A stretch of DNA of 64,000 bases from Sphingomonas bacterium (GTDB lineage Bacteria > Pseudomonadota > Alphaproteobacteria > Sphingomonadales > Sphingomonadaceae). Under the pieces are notes generated by a model. That model ran no database searches and was not told the origin of the DNA. It saw only the letters and a program-made list of their open reading frames with translations. Numbering within the stretch: position 1 is the stretch's first letter; each line of letters opens with the position of its first letter. The translations under genes and the position numbers were made by a program. Below are positions 26,683-36,415 of the stretch, one piece after another. The stretch is taken from NCBI GenBank assembly GCA_030149245.1, contig JASBRX010000028.1, forward strand, positions 1 to 64,000. The letters are read 5' to 3'.

Positions 26683-27458
26683 GCGGCCTTCTTCAGCTTG
26701 GGCAGGCGCTCGATCACTTCGCGCGCAAGGGCGATATAGGCTTCGGATCCGGCACAGCGATAATCATAGATCAGCGCGGGCAGGCCGTGGCTGGGTGCTT
26801 CGGACAGGCGCACGTTGCGGGGGATGACGGTGTCGAACACCACCTTGCCCAGCACCGCGCGGACATCGTCGGAGACTTGGTCGGTCAGGCGATTGCGCCG
26901 GTCATACATGGTGAGGACGACGCCGAGGATCGACAGGCCGGGGTTAAAGCGGCCGCGAATGCGCTCGACCGTGTTGAGCAGCTGGCTGAGCCCTTCCAGC
27001 GCGAAGAATTCGCATTGTAGCGGGACGAGCAGCGCATCCGACGCAACCATCGCGTTGATGGTGAGCAGGCCGAGCGATGGCGGGCAGTCCATCAGCACCA
27101 CGTCCCAACGTTCTGCACTGCGTTCGATCGCGGTGGCGAGGCGATGGGTACGCGCCTCGAACTCGATCAGCTCGATCTCTGCACCCGATAGGTCGACCGT
27201 GGCAGGGACGATGTCGAGGCCCGGCACGCGGGTTGGGACCGACACATCCTCGAGACTTGTCTCACCGATCAGCAAGTCATAGGTCGAACGCTCGCGATCC
27301 GCGCGCCCGATGCCGAGTCCGGTCGAGCAATTGCCCTGCGGATCGAGGTCGAGCAAGAGCACCCGCTTGCCGGTCGCGGCGAGCGCGGTACCGACATTGA
27401 TCGCGGTCGTGGTCTTACCCACGCCGCCCTTCTGATTCGCAATGGCGATGCAGATCAT
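26679..27458 (-). CDS. parA: Chromosome partitioning ATPase ParA
   Basis: The 259-residue deviant Walker ATPase starts [16 protein letters not shown] (P-loop at 10-17) and has DLDPQGNCSTG and VLMDCPPSLGLLT. It lacks a long N-terminal DNA-binding domain, as expected for a chromosomal (type Ib-like) ParA or Soj. It forms a gradient on DNA that pulls ParB/parS complexes apart. The frame is open upstream, but the ATG at 27458 begins the conserved core and overlaps the rsmG stop by four bases. Confidence 0.96.
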   Translation of the reverse strand: MICIAIANQKGGVGKTTTAINVGTALAATGKRVLLLDLDPQGNCSTGLGIGRADRERSTYDLLIGETSLEDVSVPTRVPGLDIVPATVDLSGAEIELIEFEARTHRLATAIERSAERWDVVLMDCPPSLGLLTINAMVASDALLVPLQCEFFALEGLSQLLNTVERIRGRFNPGLSILGVVLTMYDRRNRLTDQVSDDVRAVLGKVVFDTVIPRNVRLSEAPSHGLPALIYDYRCAGSEAYIALAREVIERLPKLKKAA

Positions 27459-28063
27459 CTGGGGCGCACCTCTTTGGCGACGATGATGAGCGAGTCCGCG
27501 GCGGTCACGCTCGGTTCCACGTGGAACGAACCTTGCCACCATAGCTGCGCATCTTCCACCTCCGATTGCGCGGCACGCCCTTTGGGGAGCACCCAAATTG
27601 TGGACCGATCGCTCCGATGACGGGCAATGCGGAACAGGGTGTCGAGCGCGCCAACCGCACGCGCGGTGATGACGGCGGCGCGGCCGGTTGTTCGCTCGAC
27701 CTTGGCCGTGTGGATGGTAACGTTGGTGAGACCGAGCGTGTCAACGCAATGCTGGAGAAAAGCGGTGCGGAGTTTGCGCGGTTCGACCAACTCGACGGGC
27801 TCGTCACGAAGGATCGCCAGGACGATGCCGGGGAGGCCGGCGCCGCTGCCAATGTCGAGCCATAGTCCACCGACATCGGCATGCCCAAGCAACTGGGCAG
27901 AATCAACGATGTGCCGCGCCCAAATTTGCTCCAGGGACGACGGTGAAACGAGATTCTGGCGCGTGGACTCGTCGCGCAGCAGGTCCACAAAGGTTGCGAG
28001 TTGTGTTTCACGTGAAACATCGTAACGGCTGCGTATCCAGTCGCGAGCTTCGTCTTCGGTCAT
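27455..28063 (-). CDS. rsmG: 16S rRNA (guanine(527)-N(7))-methyltransferase RsmG
   Basis: The 202-residue SAM methyltransferase (GidB) has the SAM-binding motif [15 protein letters not shown] near residue 68 and the family motif [12 protein letters not shown]. It makes m7G527 in 16S rRNA, and loss of RsmG gives low-level streptomycin resistance in several bacteria. Homology begins at the ATG at 28063, which overlaps the mnmG stop. Its coding sequence carries two parS palindromes, which encode parts of its N-terminus (DVSRET) and C-terminus (SFHVEP). Confidence 0.95.
   Translation of the reverse strand: MTEDEARDWIRSRYDVSRETQLATFVDLLRDESTRQNLVSPSSLEQIWARHIVDSAQLLGHADVGGLWLDIGSGAGLPGIVLAILRDEPVELVEPRKLRTAFLQHCVDTLGLTNVTIHTAKVERTTGRAAVITARAVGALDTLFRIARHRSDRSTIWVLPKGRAAQSEVEDAQLWWQGSFHVEPSVTAADSLIIVAKEVRPR
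27513..27528. promoter_or_regulatory. parS: parS site (3' part of rsmG)
   Basis: GTTCCACGTGGAAC is a perfect 14-bp palindrome with the CACGTG core at 27518-27523. It fits the wide parS consensus tGTTNCACGTGNAACa except at the outermost bases. It lies in the rsmG coding region 55 bases from the parA start. Confidence 0.85.
28004..28019. promoter_or_regulatory. parS: parS site (5' part of rsmG), perfect consensus
   Basis: TGTTTCACGTGAAACA is a perfect 16-bp palindrome identical to the classic bacterial parS sequence. It lies inside rsmG, 44 bases from its start codon and about 8.5 kb from the proposed oriC. That distance is similar to the parS-to-origin distance known in Caulobacter. Confidence 0.95.
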
Positions 28064-29895
28064 GCCGCGCGCTTCACATGCAAAAGGATCGCGGTCAATG
28101 CTGCGGGCGTGATGCCGCGGACGCGCGCAGCGTCGCCAATCGTGTCCGGCCGCGCGGTGGCAAGCCGCTCGACCATCTCGTTCGACAGCCCTGGAACGGA
28201 TGCATAGTCGAGCTCGACGGGAATGCGCGTACCGTCCGCGCGCTGCATGGTCGCGCTCTCCTGCGCCTGGCGTTCGAGATAGGGTGCGTAGCGGGCATCC
28301 TCGATCAGCTCGGCCAGCACTGCGGGGTCCGCACCGTCGGCATCGATCTGGAGATGATCGAGCGTCACAGTTGGAAAGCGTAGCCATTCGAATGCGGTGT
28401 GGCGGGCGCCATCCTGCGCCACGGGCGCGCCGGCCTGACCGAGCGCATGGGCGGTGCGCGTCTCGGCAAATTGCATGTCCAGCCGCGCGCGCGCGTCACG
28501 CCGCCGGGCAACAAACGCCCGCCGGTCCGGTCCGAGGCAACCCGCCGCCTCGCCCAACTCGGCGAGTCGACTATGGGCATTGTCGGCGCGGAGGTAGAGG
28601 CGGTGTTCGGCGCGGGCGGTGAGCATGCGATAGGGTTCGGTCACGCCTTGCAGCGTCAGGTCGTCGATCATCACCCCGATATAGCTGACCTCGCGCGGGA
28701 AGACGGTCGGAGCGCGGCCGAGCACTGCGGCTGCGGCGTTGACCCCTGCAACCAGGCCCTGCGCGGCCGCCTCCTCATAGCCGGTAGTGCCGTTGATCTG
28801 GCCCGCACAATAAAGGCCAGGAAGATCGCGGCACTCCAGCTGGTGCGACAGGGCGCGGGGATCGACATGGTCGTATTCGACGGCATAGCCCGGGGTGACG
28901 ATCTCGGCCTGCGCCAGCCCGGGGATCGACGCGATCATCGCGGCCTGGACATCGGCCGGAAGCGAGGTCGAAAGGCCGTTGGGATAGACGAGGTGCATCG
29001 CCAGCCCCTCCGGCTCGAGGAAAACCTGATGCCCATCGCGGTCGCCGAAGCGGAAGATCTTGTCTTCGATCGAGGGGCAGTAACGGGGGCCACCGGCTTC
29101 GATTGCGCCGCTGAACAAAGGCGAGCGGTCGAGGCCGCCGCGGATGATCTCATGGGTTTCAAGCGTGGTACGGGTGATTGCGCAGGCGAGCTGCGGCAGC
29201 CGAGGTCCCGATGTCATGGGCGACATGCGCCAGTCGTCGATGTCGCTGGGTTGCTCATCAAGCGCGCCCCAGTCGATCGTGCGGCCATCCAACCGGGGGG
29301 GCGTGCCGGTCTTGAGCCGGGTGATCGGCAGGTCGCAGTCGCGCAGCTGAACGCCCAATGCGGTTGCGGCACGCTCCCCTACCCTGCCGCCGGTCTCGCG
29401 CTCCTCGCCCCGGAAAATGCGGCCGCCAAGGAAGGTGCCACTAGCCAGGACCACTGCGGGTGCGCGAAGCACGCGATCGTCGGCCAGCCGGATACCCGCT
29501 ACCCTGCCCTGCTCGATCAACAGCGCGACCGCTTCCCCGGCGACGATATCGAGGCCATGTTGGGCGGCTAGCATCGTCTGGATGGCGGCGGCGTAGCGGA
29601 CGCGGTCGGCCTGCACGCGGGGTCCCTGCACTGCTGGCCCCTTGGAGCGGTTGAGCAGTCGGTAGTGGATCGCCGCAGCGTCAGCAGCGCGGGCAATCAG
29701 ACCGTCCAGGGCATCGACTTCGCGGACCAGATGGCCCTTGCCGAGCCCGCCGATCGCCGGATTGCACGACATCGCGCCGATCATCGCTGGGTCAAACGTG
29801 ACGAGGGCCGTCCGCGCGCCACAGCGCGCGGCCGCAGCCGCTGCTTCGGTCCCGGCATGGCCGCCGCCGATCACGATCACGTCGAGGGATTGCAT
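28060..29895 (-). CDS. mnmG: tRNA uridine-5-carboxymethylaminomethyl modification enzyme MnmG
   Basis: The 611-residue FAD protein (GidA) works with MnmE to make the cmnm5 modification at wobble U34 of certain tRNAs. The dinucleotide-binding [10 protein letters not shown] near the N-terminus, [24 protein letters not shown], the [10 protein letters not shown] region and the [18 protein letters not shown] loop are present. The C-terminal helical domain is intact. The ATG at 29895 starts the conserved [12 protein letters not shown]. It lies between mnmE and rsmG in the usual order. Confidence 0.96.
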   Translation of the reverse strand: MQSLDVIVIGGGHAGTEAAAAAARCGARTALVTFDPAMIGAMSCNPAIGGLGKGHLVREVDALDGLIARAADAAAIHYRLLNRSKGPAVQGPRVQADRVRYAAAIQTMLAAQHGLDIVAGEAVALLIEQGRVAGIRLADDRVLRAPAVVLASGTFLGGRIFRGEERETGGRVGERAATALGVQLRDCDLPITRLKTGTPPRLDGRTIDWGALDEQPSDIDDWRMSPMTSGPRLPQLACAITRTTLETHEIIRGGLDRSPLFSGAIEAGGPRYCPSIEDKIFRFGDRDGHQVFLEPEGLAMHLVYPNGLSTSLPADVQAAMIASIPGLAQAEIVTPGYAVEYDHVDPRALSHQLECRDLPGLYCAGQINGTTGYEEAAAQGLVAGVNAAAAVLGRAPTVFPREVSYIGVMIDDLTLQGVTEPYRMLTARAEHRLYLRADNAHSRLAELGEAAGCLGPDRRAFVARRRDARARLDMQFAETRTAHALGQAGAPVAQDGARHTAFEWLRFPTVTLDHLQIDADGADPAVLAELIEDARYAPYLERQAQESATMQRADGTRIPVELDYASVPGLSNEMVERLATARPDTIGDAARVRGITPAALTAILLHVKRAA

Positions 29896-29933
29896 GCCGG
29901 TCGCATAGCCCCGCGGGAGGGTCAGGTCAAAAG

Positions 29934-29949
29934 CGTTCCACGTGGAACA
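29934..29949. promoter_or_regulatory. parS: parS site between mnmG and mnmE
   Basis: GTTCCACGTGGAAC forms a perfect palindrome at 29935-29948, with the right flank A also matching the consensus. It occupies most of the 55-base gap between the mnmE stop (29951) and the mnmG start (29895), about 6.6 kb from the proposed oriC. Confidence 0.88.
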
Positions 29950-29950
29950 T

Positions 29951-31246
29951 TCACTTGCCGATACAGAACCGCCCGAACAGCGTGTCGAGCATCGCCTCGA
30001 CATCCGCTGCGCCAGTGATGCGATGGAACGCACGCAGCGCGGCACGGAGCTCCTCGGCAGCGAGCAGAAGATCGTGCTGGCCCGAAGCCGCGCGCAGGGC
30101 TGTTGCCGCCTGATCGGCAAGCCCGCGCTGTCGGATGTTGAGTGCGACGCTGTCCGACGGTGGCAGCAGTGCTGCCGTGACCCGGGCTATCGCATCCCAT
30201 AGGCCGTCGATGCCCTGCCCCATCTGCGCCGATACACTGATCCGCTCACCAGGACCGACGTCACGGCCTGCGGCGTCTGCACGGGGGTGGATCAGGAGGT
30301 GCGGAACGCCCATTAACTCCGGAGGCAGCGGCGCATCATCAAGCCAGAGGACGAGATCGGCAGCTTCGATCGCGGTCCGCGCCCGGGCGATCCCGATCTC
30401 CTCCACGATATCCGCAGGGGCGGCGTGGAGACCGGCGGTGTCGGTCAGCAGATAAGCAACGCCGCCGCGCATCACCGGCACCTCGATCCGGTCGCGCGTC
30501 GTTCCCGCCAGCGGCGAGACGATCGCCGCCTCGCGCCCGGCCAGCGCGTTGAGCAAGGTCGATTTGCCAGCGTTGGGCGACCCTGCCAGCACAATGCGGA
30601 TGCCGTCACGAATGCGTTCCACCGGTGGCCGGGCGATTACGGCCTCGATCTCCGCGGCGAGTACGCTGGCGTCGTCCTGGATAACGGCGAGCACATCACC
30701 TTCCCCCGCCACGTCATCCTCGTCGCCATGATCGAGCATGGCCTCGACGAGCGCCGACACACGCAGCGCCCGCGCCGCCCACTCCTCGATCCGCGCGCGC
30801 ACGCCACCCTCGGCAGCGCGCAACGCGGTGCGGCGTTGCATCTCGGTCTCCGCCGCCAGCAGGTCGCCCAGCCCTTCGGCTTCGGTCAGGTCGATGCGGC
30901 CATGTTCGAGCGCCCGCCGAGTAAACTCCCCTGGCTCGGCGCCGCGCAGTCCCGGGATCGCGGCGAGCGCTGCCTCGACCGCGCGCACCACGGCGCGGCC
31001 ACCGTGAAGATGCAACTCCGCAAGATCTTCGCCGGTCGCCGTTGCTGGACCTGGGAAGACAAGGACCAGCGCGCGGTCGAGCGCTTCGCCGTCACACCGC
31101 AGGGTTCGCAGAGACGCGCGACGCTGTGCCGGAAGCTCGCCCGCCAGCTTCGTGACCGCGGCGAAAGCATGCGGCCCCGAAATGCGGATAACCGCGATGC
31201 CGGCCGGCACTGCCCCGCTCGACAGCGCGAAAATCGTGTCGGTCAC
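29951..31246 (-). CDS. mnmE: tRNA modification GTPase MnmE
   Basis: The 431-residue GTPase (TrmE) has a formyl-THF-binding N-terminal domain ([19 protein letters not shown]), a helical middle, an inserted G domain with P-loop GSPNAGKST near 217, and the signature C-terminus FCIGK whose cysteine is needed for tRNA modification. It partners MnmG. The start overlaps the DUF6489 gene stop by four bases, so DUF6489, mnmE, mnmG, rsmG, parA and parB look like one transcript. Confidence 0.96.
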   Translation of the reverse strand: MTDTIFALSSGAVPAGIAVIRISGPHAFAAVTKLAGELPAQRRASLRTLRCDGEALDRALVLVFPGPATATGEDLAELHLHGGRAVVRAVEAALAAIPGLRGAEPGEFTRRALEHGRIDLTEAEGLGDLLAAETEMQRRTALRAAEGGVRARIEEWAARALRVSALVEAMLDHGDEDDVAGEGDVLAVIQDDASVLAAEIEAVIARPPVERIRDGIRIVLAGSPNAGKSTLLNALAGREAAIVSPLAGTTRDRIEVPVMRGGVAYLLTDTAGLHAAPADIVEEIGIARARTAIEAADLVLWLDDAPLPPELMGVPHLLIHPRADAAGRDVGPGERISVSAQMGQGIDGLWDAIARVTAALLPPSDSVALNIRQRGLADQAATALRAASGQHDLLLAAEELRAALRAFHRITGAADVEAMLDTLFGRFCIGK

Positions 31247-31482
31247 TCGCCCCCGCTACGCTTGCCCATATCGAACATGCCGCGCCAGAAATTCATTCCT
31301 GCCTCACCCATCGGAGTCCAGCTTTTCATCATGCCCTCGATCATCTCGGGATTGACCCCGCCCTTGTCGATCGAATCGAGCATCATCTGGATGTAGCGGT
31401 CATGGACCGGAGTGAAATCGGGCAAGCCCATCGCACGGCGCGCCTCTTCAGGGGTGCAGTCGACCTCGACATTGATCTTCAT
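31243..31482 (-). CDS. DUF6489 family small protein
   Basis: The 79-residue protein MKINVEVDCTPEEARRAMGLPD is methionine-rich toward the end (MIEGMMKSW, MFDMGKR) and probably helical. It matches a short alphaproteobacterial family found beside mnmE (DUF6489). Similarity to phasin-like or PHA-associated small proteins has been suggested to me only by composition, not by motif. It is the first gene of the mnmE-parB run. The ATG at 31482 is the only sensible start. Confidence 0.75.
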   Translation of the reverse strand: MKINVEVDCTPEEARRAMGLPDFTPVHDRYIQMMLDSIDKGGVNPEMIEGMMKSWTPMGEAGMNFWRGMFDMGKRSGGE

Positions 31483-31532
31483 ACCGTCTTCTCCACTTGA
31501 GCCCGAAGCATCCCCTGCCCTACGCTCAGCCC

Positions 31533-31997
31533 ATGTATGCGCGCGACCATGCCCTGATCGCAACGCCCATCGGCCCGATGAAGATCGAGGGCGACGCATG
31601 CAGCGTGCTGCGCGTGACGATCGGTGCAGAGGGACCGCCAGCAATGGGCGCGACCGCACCGGTTCGCGCTGCGGCGGAACAGCTGCTGGCGTATTTCGCC
31701 GGGTATCTCCAAACGTTCGATCTCCCGCTGACCCCGGTGCCGTCGCAACGCGGTCGCGTGTTGCGCGACGGCCTGGTCGCCCTGGGCTATGGCGAGACGG
31801 CTAGTTACGGCGAACTCGCGCGACGACTCCAGTCGGGGCCGCGCGCCATCGGGCAGCTGTGCGCGCGCAATCCGCTTCCCGTCATCATTCCATGCCACAG
31901 GGTGACCGCTGCCGGCGGCGCGCTGGGGAGCTATTCCGCGGGCGACGGCCCCGCGACCAAGCAATGGCTGCTCGACCACGAGCAGCGTCACCGCTGA
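31533..31997 (+). CDS. ogt: Methylated-DNA--protein-cysteine methyltransferase (Ogt type)
   Basis: The 154-residue protein removes O6-alkyl groups from guanine by transferring them to a cysteine, a one-time reaction. The acceptor motif IIPCHRV (Cys121), the helix-turn-helix region GYGETASYGELARRL and the AARAVGQACARNP-like RAIGQLCARNP are intact. There is no Ada regulatory N-terminal domain. The ATG at 31533 is preferred over an upstream in-frame TTG. It is divergent from DUF6489 across about 50 bases and precedes the dienelactone hydrolase gene by 15 bases. Confidence 0.93.
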   Translation: MYARDHALIATPIGPMKIEGDACSVLRVTIGAEGPPAMGATAPVRAAAEQLLAYFAGYLQTFDLPLTPVPSQRGRVLRDGLVALGYGETASYGELARRLQSGPRAIGQLCARNPLPVIIPCHRVTAAGGALGSYSAGDGPATKQWLLDHEQRHR

Positions 31998-32012
31998 ACC
32001 AAGGAGCGTATC

Positions 32013-32705
32013 ATGGCGAGTATCGAAATCCAGGCAATCGACGGCAGCGGCAGCTTCGCCGCCTATCGTGCCGATCCCGAGGGCACACCGCGCGGCGCGA
32101 TCGTCGTCATCCAGGAAATCTTTGGCGTGAATGAGGGCATCCGGCGCAAATGCGATCATTTCGCGTCGCTCGGCTATGTCGCGCTCGCCCCCGACCTGTT
32201 CTGGCGGCTTGAGCCTGGCATCGATCTGGACCCCGATGTCGAGCCGGAGTTCAAGCAGGCGCTCGACTGGATGGGCAAGTTCGATCAGGACAAGGGCGTT
32301 GCCGATATCGAGGCGACAATCCGCGTGGCGCGCGACGTCAGCGGCGGCAAGGTCGGGGTCACCGGCTATTGCCTGGGCGGTCGCCTGGCCTTCATGACCG
32401 CCGCGCGGACCGAGAGCGACGCCAGCGTTGGCTATTATGCGGTCGGCGTCGATGGGCTACTCGGTGAGAAGCATGCCATCGCCAACCCGCTGATGCTGCA
32501 CATTGCCGGCGACGATGGCTTCGTTCCCGCCGCGACCCAGAAGGCGATGCATGAGGGGTTGGACGACCATCCCAAGGTAACGCTGCACGACTATCCGGGT
32601 GAGGACCATGGCTTTGCCACCGAGATGGGCAAGCGGCGGTCGGACGCAGCCGCGAAACTCGCCGACAGCCGGACCGAAGCGTTCTTCGCCGAACATATCG
32701 GCTGA
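32013..32705 (+). CDS. Dienelactone hydrolase family protein
   Basis: The 230-residue alpha/beta hydrolase has the cysteine nucleophile in GYCLGGR (Cys120), the QEIFGVN loop with Glu36 that positions it, a downstream aspartate in AGDDGFVP and the histidine in YPGEDHGF. Relatives hydrolyse dienelactones in chlorocatechol breakdown, but most chromosomal copies have an unknown natural substrate. An AAGGAG ribosome site precedes the ATG. It ends at a strong terminator hairpin. Confidence 0.9.
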   Translation: MASIEIQAIDGSGSFAAYRADPEGTPRGAIVVIQEIFGVNEGIRRKCDHFASLGYVALAPDLFWRLEPGIDLDPDVEPEFKQALDWMGKFDQDKGVADIEATIRVARDVSGGKVGVTGYCLGGRLAFMTAARTESDASVGYYAVGVDGLLGEKHAIANPLMLHIAGDDGFVPAATQKAMHEGLDDHPKVTLHDYPGEDHGFATEMGKRRSDAAAKLADSRTEAFFAEHIG

Positions 32706-32710
32706 ATCGA

Positions 32711-32742
32711 AAAGGGCGGCATCCTCGCGGACGCCGCCCTTT
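32711..32742. terminator. Bidirectional intrinsic terminator between dlh and terC
   Basis: AAAGGGCGGC (32711-32720) pairs perfectly with GCCGCCCTTT (32733-32742) around a 12-base loop. On the + strand the stem is followed by CCTGATTTT. On the - strand it is followed by a TTTT run. It therefore can end both the dienelactone hydrolase transcript and the convergent terC transcript. Confidence 0.85.
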
Positions 32743-32762
32743 CCTGATTTTAGATCAACGCC

Positions 32763-33440
32763 TTAGTGGAAAAGCTGAAGCAGACCAATTTCTTGGTCGG
32801 TGATCCCGGTGTAGATCATCGAACCGGCGACATAGACAATCACCGCAAGACCGATCCAGGCGATCCAGCGATAGCGTTCGATATATTTGGCGATGATGTT
32901 CGCCGCGACGCCCATCAGTGCCACCGCGATGACCAGCCCGACCATCAGGATACCCGGATGGTCGCGCGCCGCACCAGCGACGGCGAGTACGTTGTCGAGG
33001 CTCATCGACACGTCGGCGACCGCGACCGCCCAGGCGGCGCTGGCGAAGCTCTTGGCCGGCTTCACGCCTGAATGCTCATCGCCTTCGACCTCAGGCGAGC
33101 CGGCGCCTTCGCCGCCATGGCCAATCTCGCGCCACATCTTCCAGGCCACCCACAGCAGCAGGACGCCGCCGGCGAAGACCAGGCCGATGACCTGCAACAG
33201 CTGTGTCACCACCAGCGCAAAGCCGATGCGCAGCACCAGCGCGGCGACGATGCCGATCAGGATGACCTTCTTGCGCTGATCCGCGGGCAGACCCGCCGCG
33301 AGCGCACCGATGACGATCGCGTTATCGCCCGCCAGGACGATGTCGATCAGAATGACCTGGCCGAACGCCAGCCAGGCAGAGCCATCACCGGAAAAAAGGC
33401 CGGCGAAGTCCTTTACGATATGCGCCCAAATGTCCTGCAT
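32763..33440 (-). CDS. TerC family integral membrane protein
   Basis: The 225-residue protein has about seven membrane helices and the TerC motifs ILIDIVLAGDNAIVIG and VADVSMSLDNVLAVAG, whose paired aspartates lie in membrane helices. Family members export manganese or are tied to tellurite resistance and insertion of exported metalloenzymes. A charged cytoplasmic loop (GEGAGSPEVEGDEHS) lies in the middle. It follows rho on the same strand by 23 bases and ends at a shared terminator. Confidence 0.92.
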   Translation of the reverse strand: MQDIWAHIVKDFAGLFSGDGSAWLAFGQVILIDIVLAGDNAIVIGALAAGLPADQRKKVILIGIVAALVLRIGFALVVTQLLQVIGLVFAGGVLLLWVAWKMWREIGHGGEGAGSPEVEGDEHSGVKPAKSFASAAWAVAVADVSMSLDNVLAVAGAARDHPGILMVGLVIAVALMGVAANIIAKYIERYRWIAWIGLAVIVYVAGSMIYTGITDQEIGLLQLFH

Positions 33441-33463
33441 GTGCGGCTAAACCCCCTGGCCGT

Positions 33464-34720
33464 TTATTGGTTCATCGAATCGAAGAAGTCTTCGTTGGTC
33501 TTTGAATCCTTCATCTTGTCGAGCAGGAACTCCATCGCATCGGTCGTGCCCATCTGCATGAGGATGCGGCGCAGCACCCACATTTTCGACAAGGTCGCCT
33601 TGTCGAGCAGCAGCTCTTCCTTGCGCGTGCCGCTCTTGCCGACGTCGAGCGCCGGGAAGATTCGCTTGTCCGCAACCTTGCGGTCGAGGACGATTTCGGA
33701 GTTGCCGGTGCCCTTGAACTCTTCGAAGATCACTTCGTCCATGCGGCTGCCGGTGTCGATCAGCGCGGTGGCGATGATCGAGAGCGAGCCGCCTTCCTCG
33801 ATATTGCGTGCGGCGCCGAAGAAGCGCTTCGGACGCTGGAGCGCGTTGGCGTCGACACCGCCGGTCAGCACCTTGCCCGAGCTGGGCACGACGGTGTTGT
33901 AGGCGCGGCCGAGGCGGGTGATCGAGTCGAGCAGGATGACGACATCCTTCTTGTGCTCGACCAGGCGCTTGGCCTTTTCGATCACCATTTCGGCGACCAG
34001 GACGTGACGCGTGGCGGGTTCGTCGAAGGTCGAGCTGACCACCTCGCCCTTCACGCTGCGCTGCATGTCGGTGACTTCCTCGGGCCGCTCGTCGATCAGC
34101 AGGACGAGCAGGAAGACTTCGGGATGGTTGTCGGTGATCGCCTTTGCGATGTTCTGCAGCATCACCGTCTTGCCGACGCGCGGCGGCGCGACGATCAGCG
34201 TGCGCTGGCCCTTGCCCTGCGGCGAGACGATGTCGATGACGCGCGCCGACTTGTCCTTTTGCGTCGGATCGGCGGGATCGAGCTTGAGCTTCTGATCCGG
34301 GTAGAGCGGCGTGAGGTTATCGAAATTGACGCGGTGGCGGACCACATCGGGATCGTCGAAATTGACGCTGACCAGCTTGGTCAGGGCGAAATAGCGCTCG
34401 CCATCCTTGGGCGCGCGGATTTCGCCTTCGACCGTATCGCCGGTGCGCAGGCCGAACTTGCGAACCTGATTGGGCGAGACATAGATGTCATCGGGGCCGG
34501 CGAGATAGTTGGACTGAGGGCTGCGCAGGAAGCCGAAGCCGTCCTGGAGCACTTCGATCGTGCCCTCGCCCATGATCAGCTCGCCATTCTCGGCCTGAGC
34601 CTTGAGGATGGCGAACATCAGGTCCTGCTTGCGCAGCGTGGACGCGCTTTCGACGCCGAGTTCCTCGGCCATCGTCACCAGTTCGGCGGGCGCGGTTTTC
34701 TTCAAATCTTTCAAATGCAT
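33464..34720 (-). CDS. rho: Transcription termination factor Rho
   Basis: The 418-residue hexameric RNA helicase has the N-terminal helical and cold-shock-like RNA-binding domains (residues 1-120, [17 protein letters not shown]), the P-loop APPRVGKT (178-185), the [13 protein letters not shown]alker B region and the secondary RNA site. The length equals that of Rho in proteobacteria without an inserted linker. The 154-base leader between rho and hemJ has a GC-rich inverted motif but no clear attenuator. Position next to oriC is typical of alphaproteobacteria. Confidence 0.97.
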   Translation of the reverse strand: MHLKDLKKTAPAELVTMAEELGVESASTLRKQDLMFAILKAQAENGELIMGEGTIEVLQDGFGFLRSPQSNYLAGPDDIYVSPNQVRKFGLRTGDTVEGEIRAPKDGERYFALTKLVSVNFDDPDVVRHRVNFDNLTPLYPDQKLKLDPADPTQKDKSARVIDIVSPQGKGQRTLIVAPPRVGKTVMLQNIAKAITDNHPEVFLLVLLIDERPEEVTDMQRSVKGEVVSSTFDEPATRHVLVAEMVIEKAKRLVEHKKDVVILLDSITRLGRAYNTVVPSSGKVLTGGVDANALQRPKRFFGAARNIEEGGSLSIIATALIDTGSRMDEVIFEEFKGTGNSEIVLDRKVADKRIFPALDVGKSGTRKEELLLDKATLSKMWVLRRILMQMGTTDAMEFLLDKMKDSKTNEDFFDSMNQ

Positions 34721-34874
34721 GGGAGAAGTCCGTCTGGCGATCGCTACAAGGTTTTCGGGCGTTTGGACGCGCGTGAGGCGATGGCTTGAGGAAAAAAGGA
34801 GGGATGCCGGGCCGCCGCCAGAACGGCGACGCGACCCAAGCGGATTAGGATTCGGCCGGGTTCAAGTCAAGCGA

Positions 34875-35330
34875 TCAGAACGGACGCACCACCGCGAGGA
34901 TCACGATCAGTGCGACCAAGATCGCCGGGATTTCATTGGCCATGCGCAGCTGCTTCGAGGTCAGCGACCCCTGCCCCGCCGCGAGCTTCTTCGAATAGGC
35001 GACCGCCCAGCCATGATAGCCGGATAGCAGCACGACCAGCAGCAGCTTCGCATGGAGCCAGCCGAGACCCGCACCCCCCTCGAACAGCCCGAGATTGATC
35101 GCGAGCGCAAGCCCGAGCACCCAGACGATCATCAGCGAGGGGGTGAGGATCACGCGGCGCAATCTGGCTTCGCGCTCTGCCCAAGCCTTGGCCTGCACCG
35201 GGTCGCCAAGCGTCTCCTGATGATGGACGAGATAGCGTGGCAGGATGAACAGGCCAGCCATCCAGAAGATCACGAAGATGACGTGCGCGGCCTTCACCCA
35301 CAGCCAAGCGAAGCTCAGAAATCCGGTCAT
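34875..35330 (-). CDS. hemJ: Protoporphyrinogen IX oxidase HemJ
   Basis: The 151-residue four-helix membrane protein converts protoporphyrinogen IX to protoporphyrin IX. The first helix contains VKAAHVIFVIFWMAGLF with the conserved histidine, and later HAKLLLVVLLSGYHGW and the C-terminal RMANEIPAI match HemJ. It was earlier labelled a CopD-like protein. It overlaps hemE by four bases, so two heme synthesis genes form a unit next to oriC. Confidence 0.93.
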   Translation of the reverse strand: MTGFLSFAWLWVKAAHVIFVIFWMAGLFILPRYLVHHQETLGDPVQAKAWAEREARLRRVILTPSLMIVWVLGLALAINLGLFEGGAGLGWLHAKLLLVVLLSGYHGWAVAYSKKLAAGQGSLTSKQLRMANEIPAILVALIVILAVVRPF

Positions 35331-36358
35331 GCTGCTGCTGTCCCCCGAACGATCGCGATCAGCTGTTCGACATGGGCGATCGGCGTGTCCTGTTGAATGC
35401 CGTGGCCCAGGTTGAAGATATGGGGGCGGTCGCGCAGGGCATCAACCACGCGGGTTGCCGCTGCCTCGAGTTCGGCACCGCCCGCGATCAGCGCGAGCGG
35501 GTCGAGATTGCCCTGAACCGGCATGCCGGCGGGGAGTTCGCGATGCGCCCAGGTAGGATCGACGGTTTCATCGAGGCCGATCGCATCAACCCCGGTTTCG
35601 CGGGCATAGGCGGCGAGCTTGCCACCGGCGCCCTTGGGGAAGCCGATGATCTTGGCCTCCGGACAGCGTTCGCGCAGCCCGGCGACGATCGCGGCATTGG
35701 GGGCGATGACCCAGCGCTCGAATTGCGCAGGGCTAAGTGATCCGGCCCAGCTGTCGAACAGCTGCACCGCCTCAACCCCCGCTTCGATCTGTTTGGCGAG
35801 ATAGTCGATGGTCATCGCCACGATCGCATCGATGATCGCCTGAAATGCCTGCGGGTCGGCATAGGCCATGCGGCGCGTCTCGCTCTGGTCGCGGCTGCCC
35901 TGCCCTGCGACCATGTAGGTCGCGTTGGTCCAGGGACTTCCTGCAAAGCCCAGAAACGTGACCTCAGGCGGTAACGCGGCGGCGACGCGGGTCACGGTGC
36001 CATAGACCGGGTCGAGGCGCTGTGGGGCCGCTGTGAGGCTTTCCAGCGCCGTATCGACGAGCTTGGGGGCAAGGCGTGGGCCTTCTCCGGCCTCGAACCA
36101 CAGATCCTGGCCGAGCGCGTGCGGGACGACGAGGATGTCGGAGAACAGGATCGCGCCGTCAAAGCCGAAACGGCGGATCGGCTGGAGCGTGACCTCGGCC
36201 GCGGCGTCGCTGTCGTTGACCAGTTCGAGGAAGCCGCCCTTCTCCGCCCGGAGTGCGCGATATTCGGGGAGATACCGACCCGCCTGACGCATCAGCCATA
36301 TCGGCGCGGCATCGACACGTTCCCCTGACAGCACTCGGAGCAGTTTTTTCGCAGTCAC
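35327..36358 (-). CDS. hemE: Uroporphyrinogen decarboxylase
   Basis: The 343-residue enzyme decarboxylates uroporphyrinogen III to coproporphyrinogen III. PIWLMRQAGRYLPEYR at the N-terminus, GFAGSPWTNATYM, the late FNLGHGIQQDTP and the catalytic aspartate in ILFSDIL are all present. I take the GTG at 36358 (VTAKKLLRVL), because the longer frame runs back through the AT-rich part of oriC with non-conserved residues. In alphaproteobacteria hemE marks one side of the replication origin. Confidence 0.95.
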   Translation of the reverse strand: MTAKKLLRVLSGERVDAAPIWLMRQAGRYLPEYRALRAEKGGFLELVNDSDAAAEVTLQPIRRFGFDGAILFSDILVVPHALGQDLWFEAGEGPRLAPKLVDTALESLTAAPQRLDPVYGTVTRVAAALPPEVTFLGFAGSPWTNATYMVAGQGSRDQSETRRMAYADPQAFQAIIDAIVAMTIDYLAKQIEAGVEAVQLFDSWAGSLSPAQFERWVIAPNAAIVAGLRERCPEAKIIGFPKGAGGKLAAYARETGVDAIGLDETVDPTWAHRELPAGMPVQGNLDPLALIAGGAELEAAATRVVDALRDRPHIFNLGHGIQQDTPIAHVEQLIAIVRGTAAA

Positions 36359-36372
36359 AGGTCGCCCGTCTC

Positions 36373-36415
36373 TCAACAAAAATAAGAAGAAGAATCTTAG
36401 AAATATGTAGTTGTG
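36373..36415. other. AT-rich candidate DNA unwinding element of oriC
   Basis: By count, 11 of 43 bases are G or C in this stretch (it contains AACAAAAATAAGAAGAAG), against a GC-rich surrounding. It lies on the hemE side of the DnaA boxes, the usual place for a duplex-unwinding element. Confidence 0.65.
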
